Part shown: positions 25,914 to 32,669 of the stretch, in pieces
How positions within the stretch are numbered: the first letter of the stretch is position 1
How the letters are laid out: every line of letters starts with the position of its first letter
Origin: Atribacterota bacterium
GTDB lineage: Bacteria > Atribacterota > Phoenicimicrobiia > Phoenicimicrobiales > Stramentimicrobiaceae
Assembly: GCA_028717805.1 (NCBI GenBank)
Contig: JAQUNC010000028.1
Location: 1-32,669, forward strand
Reading direction: 5' to 3'
DNA: 32,669 bases
Made by a program: the position numbers and the translations under genes
Notes under the pieces: model-generated
The model's database searches: none
What the model was told of the DNA's origin: nothing
What the model saw: only the letters and a program-made list of their open reading frames with translations

Positions 25914-28340
25914 ATGGAGAAACGTAATCGTCCTGTGGGAAGGCAAAAACGGGTAGGTGAGGGTACAGGTAGTGTAAAGAAGAGGGGAAGCGGACTTAAA
26001 GGTAAAACAGGTGGTCCTGTTGGCATGCCTTCCGGTGGTTATTCTGGTAGACTTGGAAGACCAACGGGAAGTACTGGAGGCACAAGTTATCCACCGACTG
26101 GTGGTAGCACCTCTTCAAGCGGGGGTTGCCTTAAATACATTGGAATTATAGTTTTTATTTTATTAGTTGCTTACTATCTGTTTAGCAATATGGGGGGTGA
26201 ACCGGGTAATATAACTGACCTTTTGACTGATTCTGATAGTATTAGTACTACCAGCTACCAGACCCAGGTCCCAGTTAGTGATTCTTTCAATGCTAGTTCA
26301 GGTGCCTATCTAGTTGATACCTCAGTATCGGAACTAGCACGTGCCAAACGTGTCTTTCTGAGGGGTAAGGGTGAAGATACGGTTACCGTGATGGTTTATA
26401 TGTGCGGAACTGATCTGGAAGCACAAGCTGGAATGGCTACCTCCGATTTACAGGAAATGCTTAATGCAGAGATTTCAGATAAAGTGAATATTATTATTGA
26501 GACTGGTGGCACATCAAGATGGCAAAATAATGTGATTGATAGCAGAACCAATCAACGCTACCGCTTGATAAATGAAGGACTTGTATTGCTGGAAGAAGAT
26601 CTGGGAAAAAGTTCAATGGTTAATCCAGCCACACTGTCAGATTTTATTAGGTACTGTAAAGCTAATTATCCGGCCAACCGCTATCTGTTAGTTATGTGGG
26701 ACCATGGCGGTGGTTCTTTAAGCGGTTATGGTCATGACCAGTATTATCCTAACGATAGCATGACTCTGGATGAAATTGCTAGAGCTGTTCAAGAAAGCAG
26801 TTGCACTTTTGATTTGATAGGTTTCGATGCATGCCTGATGGCAACTTTAGAAACAGCAATAGCTCTGGAACCTTATGCCGATTATATGATTGCCTCGGAG
26901 GAGGTAGAACCAGGTATTGGTTGGTATTACACTGGTTGGATAACTGCTCTTTCCGAGAATACATCTATTCCCACAATTGAATTAGGGAAAAGACTGATTG
27001 ATGATTATATCAGAGATGTTAGGTCAAAAGTGCCCCAGAGCCAGGGTACGCTTTCCCTGGTTGATTTAGCTGAGCTCAAAGGTACTATACCCTCAGTATT
27101 GGCCGAATTTGCTAATGCAACCAATAAGATGATTGTGGAAGAAAAAGATTATAAAGCTGTTTCCGATGCCCGTGCAGGCACCAAGGAATTTGCACGTTCT
27201 TCTAGGATAAGCCAGATTGACCTGATACATTTTGCCGAAAATCTGAGAACGGAAGAAGCAGAGTCTTTTGCGGAAGCTCTGCGTGGATGCATCAAATATA
27301 ATCGCACGACCAATAATATCACAAATGCCAACGGACTTTCGGTTTTCTTCCCTTACGGTAGACTTACCAGGCTCAATTCTATGTTGGAAACTTATGAAGA
27401 AATTAATATGAGTGAAGAGTATAGTGAATGCATTAAAAGTTTTGCCAGTGTCATGGCTGGTGGACAAGTCATTTCAACCGGAAGCGGAAATCTGTTAGAA
27501 ACATTGTTGACAGGATTTTCTAATAGCAGTCAAACCCAGTCAGCACCTGCCGGTGGAATTTCTGGGGCAGATGTTGTGGGCACTCTACTCAACTCTTTTT
27601 TATCTGGTGGTGATTACAGCAATATTACCGGTCTGGTTGGGGATGCACTGGGATGGCTAGATGTAGATTTGATGAAAGAATCTGTTGATGTTTATAAAGA
27701 GAACCAATTTGATGCATCAGCATTAGTTATTACTGAAAAAGGGGATCAGCGTGTTCTATCTCTTTCTGAAAAACAGTGGGATCTGGTACAATACATGGAG
27801 ATGAACGTTTTTGTTGATGATGGCGAGGGATTTATTGATCTTGGTCTTGATAATATTTATGAATACAATGAAGATGGTGATTTAATCATGGATTATGATG
27901 GAACCTGGTTAGCTCTAAACGGTAATATTGTTAGTTATTACCTGGTGAGTGATGACCGTTCTAGGGATACCTATTCCATCAAGGGAAGAATTCCAGCATT
28001 ATTAAATGATCAGCTTGTTGATATTATTGTCGTGTTTGATAATGAAGAACCCTATGGCTTGATATTAGGCGCTCAGATCAAGTATGACCAGGAACCGGAA
28101 ACAGAGACTATTGCCAAAGGCTTACTGGGGATTGTCGAAGGAGACAGGATTGATTTCCTCTGTGACTACTATACTTATGAAGGTGAGTATGATGATACCT
28201 ATTATCTGGGAAATCAATATACTGCCACCGGAGAGTGGGAAATAGAGAACTTATCTATTGGGATTAATGACTATCAGATGACCTATCGCATAACCGATAT
28301 TTATGGCAACCAATACTGGACACCGTCTATTACCAATTGA
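25914..28340 (+). CDS. Membrane-anchored clostripain-family (C11) cysteine protease
   Basis: The 808-residue protein starts at ATG 25914 after a GGAGGAAAG site. Residues 1-70 are basic and rich in Gly, Ser, Pro and Thr. One membrane helix follows (about 75-97, GIIVFILLVAYYLF), so the rest is extracellular. The C11 catalytic domain shows VTVMVYMCGTDLEAQ, the histidine H264 in WDHGGG and the cysteine C307 in GFDACLM, followed by ASEEVEPGIGW. Clostripain-type enzymes cleave after Arg or Lys and need calcium. Beyond about residue 530 is a Ser/Gly-rich linker and a C-terminal beta-rich region (about 620-808) of unknown role. The frame is intact and the gene appears monocistronic. Confidence 0.9.
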   Translation: MEKRNRPVGRQKRVGEGTGSVKKRGSGLKGKTGGPVGMPSGGYSGRLGRPTGSTGGTSYPPTGGSTSSSGGCLKYIGIIVFILLVAYYLFSNMGGEPGNITDLLTDSDSISTTSYQTQVPVSDSFNASSGAYLVDTSVSELARAKRVFLRGKGEDTVTVMVYMCGTDLEAQAGMATSDLQEMLNAEISDKVNIIIETGGTSRWQNNVIDSRTNQRYRLINEGLVLLEEDLGKSSMVNPATLSDFIRYCKANYPANRYLLVMWDHGGGSLSGYGHDQYYPNDSMTLDEIARAVQESSCTFDLIGFDACLMATLETAIALEPYADYMIASEEVEPGIGWYYTGWITALSENTSIPTIELGKRLIDDYIRDVRSKVPQSQGTLSLVDLAELKGTIPSVLAEFANATNKMIVEEKDYKAVSDARAGTKEFARSSRISQIDLIHFAENLRTEEAESFAEALRGCIKYNRTTNNITNANGLSVFFPYGRLTRLNSMLETYEEINMSEEYSECIKSFASVMAGGQVISTGSGNLLETLLTGFSNSSQTQSAPAGGISGADVVGTLLNSFLSGGDYSNITGLVGDALGWLDVDLMKESVDVYKENQFDASALVITEKGDQRVLSLSEKQWDLVQYMEMNVFVDDGEGFIDLGLDNIYEYNEDGDLIMDYDGTWLALNGNIVSYYLVSDDRSRDTYSIKGRIPALLNDQLVDIIVVFDNEEPYGLILGAQIKYDQEPETETIAKGLLGIVEGDRIDFLCDYYTYEGEYDDTYYLGNQYTATGEWEIENLSIGINDYQMTYRITDIYGNQYWTPSITN

Positions 28341-28409
28341 TATCTATAATCAAGAGCAGTCCACTTTTCAATTAATACAGTGGTGCAGTTTTAGAGTAAC
28401 ATAAGCATT

Positions 28410-28598
28410 TATCCAAAACATATTAAGAAAGAAGATGACTTATTTTTCCCTGAATCGGAGAAATACTTCTCTAAGGCTGAATAAGATACAATGCTAAATG
28501 AATGCTGGAAATTTGACCAAAAGATGATACATGAAAAGTATCAGTCCTTATTACAGAAATTTGAGCAACTCCAAAATATAATTCTTATATCAGATTAA
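28410..28598 (+). pseudogene. Hemerythrin-like (HHE) gene remnant
   Basis: In one frame the region reads YPKHIKKEDDLFFPESEKYF, SKAE, a TAA stop (28482-28484), then DTMLNECWKFDQKMIHEKYQ and SLLQKFEQL to TAA at 28596-28598. The H-x-x-K-E-D-x-L-F-F-P block and the later HEKY block resemble the C-terminal half of HHE hemerythrin domains, which bind a di-iron site and oxygen or NO. The TAA probably replaced Gln. The N-terminal half is not found upstream, where the frame hits stops, so the gene is truncated as well as interrupted. Confidence 0.6.
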
Positions 28599-28678
28599 AT
28601 TGTACCACTATTGGAGTTTAATACGCAGTTCATTTGCTTCTATCCCAAATCTCATTTATAATTGAGGAGACTTCTTAT

Positions 28679-28892
28679 ATGATTATAACCACTCAAGAAG
28701 AAATGAAGATATTATCTAACTTCCTACGAGAAGCTGGAATAATTTTGCTTTGTTCATAAACTGGTATCACAGTTCCCTGTAACATAATTTATTACATTTA
28801 TATTTAAACCAGATGAAGGATCTATTGTGTAAATTGTTATGATAGATACTTTAGGAGAAATAATAATTAAAGAAAAGAAAAAAGCAAAATAA
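28679..28892 (+). pseudogene. Unidentified gene remnant
   Basis: A TGAGGAG ribosome site (28663-28669) precedes ATG 28679 and a 26-codon frame (MIITTQEEMKILSNFLREAG...) ending in TAA at 28757-28759. In another frame, FIFKPDEGSIV, a TAA (28830-28832), then IVMIDTLGEIIIKEKKKAK ends at TAA 28890-28892. Both pieces look protein-like, so this may be one small decayed gene with a frameshift and stops. I do not recognise the family. Confidence 0.35.
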
Positions 28893-28915
28893 TGTAGAAA
28901 AAGTGAGTGAAATGC

Positions 28916-30073
28916 ATGTCATCAAAACGAAAAAATCAGGTTTTCTTAGGAGCAAGAACAATAAAGACTGGTATAGCGGTTACTTTGTCTCTCTTTTTAT
29001 CCCATTATGTACCCTATTCTTTACCGCTTTTAGCTGGAGTGGCTGCAATTATCTGTATGCAGCCCAGTATTACAGTAGGAATTCAGAAGGGATTAATTAG
29101 AATAAAAGCAACTATTGTAGGCGGTTTATTCGGATTGCTGTTGCATTATATATTTGGGAACAATTTGTTTGCAATTGGTGCTGGAGTAATTATAGTTCTT
29201 TGGATTTGTCACCGTTTGAAGTGGGAAGAGGGCATATCATTAGCATCTTTAACAGTTATAGCCGTTATGGTGCAGGTCTCCGGTGAAGCTTTGTATTATA
29301 CTGCAGGACGGGTAATAAGCACTTTAATCGGAATTATGGTCGCAACCTTAACTAATATTGTGATTGCCCCCCCAAGGTATCGCATTACCTTTCGTGAAGA
29401 GATGCACTTATTAACAAAAATATTTCCTGAGCTTTATAAAAAAATAGTTGAAGCCTATGTCCACAATAAGCCAGAGCTTGCCAAACAGGTTAGAGAGGAA
29501 TTAAAAGATATCCAAAAGGGGATAGCAAGTTTGCACCAGAAACTTAATCATTTACAAGCTGGAGCAAAGACACCACTAGGTACTTTTTTAGAAGGTATAG
29601 AATTAGAAGAATATCTTTTATTTAACCGTGGCGTCCATTTTTTAGTTGATATTGTTGCCAAGCTTGAGGACTTAGTTATGGTTACCCAAAGGTGTTATGA
29701 AATGAGCCAGGAACTGAAAAAGAAAAAAATAATTAGTGATTCATATTATTTGTCAAAAGAATTTACTAATCTGATGTCCGTTCTGCAAGATTTAGCCCGG
29801 ACATTAGGTCATTTGCATGTGTGTGTATTTGATGCCATGGGAGAGCAGAGGGCAGTTTTAATGCCACAGATATGTCAGTATACTGATAATATAAATAAGC
29901 TGAAAGAATTATCACGTCAATGTCTTAAATATTGGGGAATTAAATATATTGAGAAAATGGATATCTATTATTTTATGTCAACACATAGGATTATATTTGA
30001 TTTGGAAGAGATAACCACTGCCCTTACTGATCTGGCTCAAGCTATAGTTGGGAATATTGAGTCTAATAATTAA
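28916..30073 (+). CDS. FUSC/ArAE-type aromatic acid exporter family protein
   Basis: The 385-residue protein has an N-terminal block of about five or six membrane helices (roughly 10-160) with GARTIKTGIAVTLSLFLSHY, ICMQPSITVGIQKGLIRIKA and GRVISTLIGIMVATLTNIVI, followed by a helical cytoplasmic C-terminus of about 220 residues. This matches the ArAE_1 (formerly DUF939) family and its C-terminal domain, relatives of aromatic acid exporters; the substrate is unknown. The ATG at 28916 follows only a weak purine tract; GTG at 28907 in the same frame is possible. The frame is intact and the gene seems monocistronic. Confidence 0.82.
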   Translation: MSSKRKNQVFLGARTIKTGIAVTLSLFLSHYVPYSLPLLAGVAAIICMQPSITVGIQKGLIRIKATIVGGLFGLLLHYIFGNNLFAIGAGVIIVLWICHRLKWEEGISLASLTVIAVMVQVSGEALYYTAGRVISTLIGIMVATLTNIVIAPPRYRITFREEMHLLTKIFPELYKKIVEAYVHNKPELAKQVREELKDIQKGIASLHQKLNHLQAGAKTPLGTFLEGIELEEYLLFNRGVHFLVDIVAKLEDLVMVTQRCYEMSQELKKKKIISDSYYLSKEFTNLMSVLQDLARTLGHLHVCVFDAMGEQRAVLMPQICQYTDNINKLKELSRQCLKYWGIKYIEKMDIYYFMSTHRIIFDLEEITTALTDLAQAIVGNIESNN

Positions 30074-30399
30074 AAAATTTTTACCATTGGTCTGGCTATT
30101 TTAAAGTAGCCCATGATTGCCAAAAAAGCAGAGACAATGATTTCTACCTTGGATTCACTGTGCTATTCTTTTCCGATTTTGATCATAACCTATGACAAGA
30201 ATCAACAAAAGATAAGAAGGAAGAAGCAAAGAACATTCAATTGACAAGAATGAGATAAAAATATCCTGACTATAGGCAAATGAGATGATTGTAAACCACA
30301 AAATCCAAAGCTTGTTTAATAATGAATGGCTTTTTGATATAATTATGGAACATAAAATATTCAGATAGATCGCTATCGATAAAGAAGGCTGTAATAAAA
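30074..30399. other. Intergenic region upstream of the methyltransferase gene
   Basis: No convincing gene is seen. GGCTA/TAGCC (about 30092-30109) is a small dyad after the exporter gene without a T-tract. TATAAT at 30338-30343 probably serves as the -10 box of the methyltransferase gene; the best -35-like word (TTGTTT, 30312-30317) is 20 bases away. Confidence 0.45.
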
Positions 30400-31188
30400 A
30401 TGAAATGGAAAGCATATAATGAACTTGCCTGGACTGATACAATCTTAGCTCCCCCTGATATCTACCGGGAAGAGACATCATTTTATATCAAGATTTTGAA
30501 TAAAATATTATCAAAAGAAATGAGCAAACAACCTACCACAATGCTCCATCTAGGTTGCGGTGCAGGAGCGCATGACTATCATTTTAAAAGATACTTTCAA
30601 ATTACCGGAGTAGATATAAGTGAGGGAATGCTGAAAATAGCCAGAGAGAGGAATCCGCAAGTGAAATATATCAAAGGAGATATGCGAGTGGTTAGTCTCA
30701 ACCGGAAATTTGATATAGTCATTATCCCGGATTCTATTATGTATATGGTAACCCTTGCTGACCTGAAAGAGGTTATCAGTAATACAGTCTATCATTTAAA
30801 AACCGATGGCGCCTTTCTGGTAACCACTCATATTAAAGAAGATTTTCAGAACAATAATTTTGCCTATTCTGGTGAGAAGGAAGATATCCATGTTACGGTA
30901 TTTGAAAATAATTATATTGTGTCAGAAACAACCTATGAGGCAGCAATAATTTACCTGATTCGTCAGAATGGTAAACTGAAAATTTACAACGAGGTTCATA
31001 CTCTTGGACTGTATCCCTATAACACCTGGCTGAATATTTTTAAAGAAAATAACTTAACTATAAACCAGGTAGATATGAATAATCTTTATGACCAATATCT
31101 GTTAGAAGAGGGGCAGTATAAATTGAAAATATTTTCCGGTATTCTGAAGAAGCAAATTAAGGTCAATAAAAAAATCAGCAAGAAATAA
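30400..31188 (+). CDS. Class I SAM-dependent methyltransferase
   Basis: The 262-residue protein has the Rossmann-type methyltransferase core: motif I HLGCGAGAHD (50-59), the acidic end of strand 2 in GVDIS (70-74), GDM (93-95) and the motif IV region FDIVIIPDSIMYM (104-116). The C-terminal half carries extra beta strands, as in small-molecule methyltransferases. The methyl acceptor cannot be deduced. It starts with AAGAAGG upstream of ATG 30400. Its neighbour downstream is a broken gene and then an immunity-like gene, which gives no functional hint. Confidence 0.85.
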   Translation: MKWKAYNELAWTDTILAPPDIYREETSFYIKILNKILSKEMSKQPTTMLHLGCGAGAHDYHFKRYFQITGVDISEGMLKIARERNPQVKYIKGDMRVVSLNRKFDIVIIPDSIMYMVTLADLKEVISNTVYHLKTDGAFLVTTHIKEDFQNNNFAYSGEKEDIHVTVFENNYIVSETTYEAAIIYLIRQNGKLKIYNEVHTLGLYPYNTWLNIFKENNLTINQVDMNNLYDQYLLEEGQYKLKIFSGILKKQIKVNKKISKK

Positions 31189-31223
31189 TATTGAAAATAT
31201 TCTGATTTATTGAAGGATTAACT

Positions 31224-31430
31224 ATGATTAACTGGGAATCTTATTTAGAGAAAAAGATAGTTTCCTGGCTTGTAGTAGAAGATAATCCATAAGTTCGGTT
31301 AATCAGATATGGATTACTGAGGACAACATTCCTGTTATATGAAAGCCAGGAAGGCTTTAAAGGTTTTGACGGTGTTGAAAAGATGTCTTATGTGAGTAAA
31401 GGAATTGTATGCGGGATAATAGATTTATAA
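31224..31430 (+). pseudogene. Short broken gene of unknown identity
   Basis: From ATG 31224, preceded by GAAGGA, the frame reads MINWESYLEKKIVSWLVVED followed by NP and TAA (31290-31292), then continues VRLIRYGLLRTTFLLYESQE and KMSYVSKGI to TAA at 31428-31430. WLxxEDNPxVR resembles openings of HEAT-like or alkylation-repair-type proteins with Ser at the stop position, but this is only suggestive. Its end overlaps the start of the immunity gene by 22 bases in another frame. Confidence 0.4.
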
Positions 31431-31876
31431 CGTTAGATAGAGGAGGGATGCTTACTGAAGACCAGCATCGAAAAATAATTGAATGGGCTAGCACATGTTC
31501 GGAACATGTCTTATCACTTATTAAAGGAAATATTGATCAGAGATTGATTCAGGCTTTGTTTGTTGCTAAAGAATGGGAAGAAGGTAAAGCAACAACAGGT
31601 GATGCTAGAAAAGCTTCCGCAAATGCGCATACTGTAGCACGGGAATCTTCTGATCCGGTTGCAAGAGCAGTAGCCCGTTCTATTGGACATGCAGTTGCAA
31701 CTGCACATATGGCTGACCATTCAATAGGGGCAGCATTATATGCCCGAAGGGCTATAAAATTCACGGGCAAATTGGTAGATGTTGAGCGCCAATGGCAAAT
31801 TGAACAAATACCAAGGGAAATGAAAAGTTTTATTCTTACAGTGCTGGAAGAAAAAGAGAAGCATTTTAAAATATGA
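31409..31876 (+). CDS. Putative immunity protein (Imm5-like)
   Basis: The 155-residue, all-helical protein carries the hallmark segments of the family annotated as putative immunity protein/Imm5-like: RFITLDRGGMLTEDQHRKII, WASTCSEHVL, ALFVAKEWEEGKATTGDARK, ARAVARSIGHAVATAHMADH and ALYARRAIKF. Such proteins are predicted to neutralise polymorphic toxins, although many occur alone and their biochemistry is unproved. No toxin gene is visible within the window. AAAGGA lies six bases before ATG 31409. It overlaps a broken upstream gene, so it may have lost its original operon partner. Confidence 0.75.
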   Translation: MRDNRFITLDRGGMLTEDQHRKIIEWASTCSEHVLSLIKGNIDQRLIQALFVAKEWEEGKATTGDARKASANAHTVARESSDPVARAVARSIGHAVATAHMADHSIGAALYARRAIKFTGKLVDVERQWQIEQIPREMKSFILTVLEEKEKHFKI

Positions 31877-32068
31877 ATTGTCTCTAGAAATTAAATTAAA
31901 TTGTTTAGAAAATATACTATAAATGTTGATAATATTTTACCAGCAGATATATAAACAACATATTCATCACAGATTATGTTTACTGAATCTGAATTATAAC
32001 CTGCCAAACAAAGAGCAAACATAACTCTATCTTGAAGGAAATTCCATAACCTAAAAAAGATTTAATAC

Positions 32069-32097
32069 TTGACACAGATTATGGTATGTAGTAAACT
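32069..32097 (+). promoter_or_regulatory. Promoter of the DUF6530-like gene
   Basis: TTGACA (32069-32074), a 17-base spacer and TAAACT (32092-32097, four of six consensus positions) form a good promoter. Transcription should start near 32104, about 33 bases before the ATG. Confidence 0.65.
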
Positions 32098-32104
32098 ACT
32101 ACAT
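32086..32104. promoter_or_regulatory. 19-bp palindrome overlapping the -10 box (candidate operator)
   Basis: ATGTAGT-aaact-ACTACAT has perfect 7-base arms and covers the -10 box to the expected start of transcription. The position suits a repressor. The word ACTACA/TGTAGT recalls BlaI/MecI/CopY-type half sites, but in the opposite arrangement, so the regulator cannot be named. Confidence 0.55.
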
Positions 32105-32136
32105 TAGTCTTTTACTAAAAAATGGGAGGAAATATT

Positions 32137-32619
32137 ATGAAGATACCGACTGAATTAAAGCACAAACCAGTTATTGTTTCAGAAGAATATGACATGATAG
32201 ATGGAAGAAGAGCAAATAATTCTGATACCAAGGGATTATCCCTGGGACTGGCTCAATGGAATGATAGGGGAAATCTGGAAATATCTGCTAAAATATGGCG
32301 GCATACAGGAGAAAAGTGGTCCAGACAATCAGAAGAGATGCCCTTACATAGGGTGCTTGATTTAGCAATCTTGATTTGCAAAACAAGAAAAATCTTTCTG
32401 GAAAGATATCGTAAAAACGAAAAAAGTTATTCTAACTATCCTTTACTGGATAGAATAGGTTTACAGGGAGGCGCTATGAATGTTGCCGTATGCACCGATA
32501 ATGAGTATATTGAAACTGACCTAAATTTATTTGACGATTGCCTGCATAAAGATGATGAGATAATCAGTGAAAGGCTGAATGTATTATATGATTTATTAAA
32601 GGAAATAAAGGAAATATAA
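32137..32619 (+). CDS. DUF6530-like conserved protein
   Basis: The 160-residue soluble protein contains IPTELKHKPVIVSEEYDMID, KGLSLGLAQWNDRG, ISAKIWRHTGEKWSRQSEEM, LHRVLDLAILICKTR, DRIGLQG and NVAVCTDN, a pattern I recall from the DUF6530 family; the number is from memory. No catalytic motif is recognised. The WRHTGEKWSRQSEE and HRVLDLA segments resemble proteins with a conserved polar surface. GGGAGGA (32124-32130) lies six bases before ATG 32137. Expression appears to be controlled by the palindrome over its promoter. Confidence 0.65.
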   Translation: MKIPTELKHKPVIVSEEYDMIDGRRANNSDTKGLSLGLAQWNDRGNLEISAKIWRHTGEKWSRQSEEMPLHRVLDLAILICKTRKIFLERYRKNEKSYSNYPLLDRIGLQGGAMNVAVCTDNEYIETDLNLFDDCLHKDDEIISERLNVLYDLLKEIKEI

Positions 32620-32659
32620 ACTAACCAATAACACTATTAATAATAATACTTGACATTCA

Positions 32660-32668
32660 TGTTATAAT
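32660..32668 (+). promoter_or_regulatory. Extended -10 at the window edge
   Basis: TGTTATAAT is an extended -10 element, presumably for a gene beyond the window. The TTGACA at 32650-32655 is only seven bases from TATAAT, too close to act as its -35. Confidence 0.4.
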
Positions 32669-32669
32669 T

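Noticed and set aside
30155-30481. Minus-strand open frame of 108 codons with hydrophobic product.
   Set aside because: It overlaps the start of the methyltransferase gene and has no ribosome site; hydrophobicity arises from AT-rich antisense sequence.
32650-32668. TTGACA and TATAAT as one promoter at the window end.
   Set aside because: The spacer is only seven bases; only the extended -10 is plausible.
1-32669. CRISPR array, tRNA, rRNA, prophage or plasmid origin.
   Set aside because: I saw no regularly spaced repeats, no tRNA cloverleaf or rRNA-like segments, no phage structural genes and no iteron-like arrays while reading the window.

Overview
This is an AT-rich bacterial chromosome segment with strong AGGAGG-type ribosome binding sites. 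It encodes a multi-domain [FeFe] hydrogenase, an uronate/TRAP-type locus, dodecin, a clostripain-family protease, and a TipA-type regulator. Together these suggest an anaerobic fermentative bacterium of the Clostridia/Firmicutes type or a relative such as Atribacterota. The lineage is my inference; no rRNA or other phylogenetic marker lies in the window.

Layout: 1-6.1 kb holds the 3' end of an ABC-F ATPase, then a phosphorelay: a BvgS-like hybrid kinase broken by an amber codon, an HPt protein, and a REC-PAS-PAS-GGDEF(degenerate)-EAL protein. 6.5-11.3 kb is an uronate catabolism/uptake locus in which kduD is intact, while the IclR regulator and all three TRAP transporter genes carry frameshifts, a nonsense codon or a deletion. 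11.6-14.0 kb (minus strand) is a [FeFe] hydrogenase with a small S-component-like membrane protein. 14.6-15.8 kb is a DUF488 gene and a broken DUF72 gene. 16.3-18.1 kb is a PEGA-repeat protein and a membrane protein. 18.29-19.73 kb is an insertion sequence with a nonsense codon in its transposase. 19.8-20.4 kb holds relics of a lipoprotein and a nitroreductase.

20.6-22.5 kb carries dodecin, a VOC protein, a DUF3795 protein and a DUF7000-like protein. 22.6-25.6 kb is a frameshifted MerR-TipAS regulator divergent from a CPBP protease and a polytopic membrane protein, with a MerR-style promoter between them. 25.9-28.3 kb is a membrane-anchored C11 protease. 28.4-28.9 kb contains a hemerythrin relic. 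The end has a FUSC/ArAE-type exporter, a SAM methyltransferase, an Imm5-like immunity protein and a DUF6530-like gene behind a palindromic operator.

The main theme is gene decay. About a dozen genes are broken by homopolymer indels, nonsense codons of all three types, or deletions, interleaved with about 18 intact genes that include open frames of 1.8-2.5 kb. This uneven distribution favours real pseudogenisation over uniform sequencing error, although some single-base indels in A/T runs could still be consensus errors. I found no clearly new defence or biosynthetic system. The best leads are the decay pattern, the MerR-type regulated membrane locus, the orphan immunity gene, the palindrome-controlled DUF6530 gene, and two unexplained RNA-like dyads.
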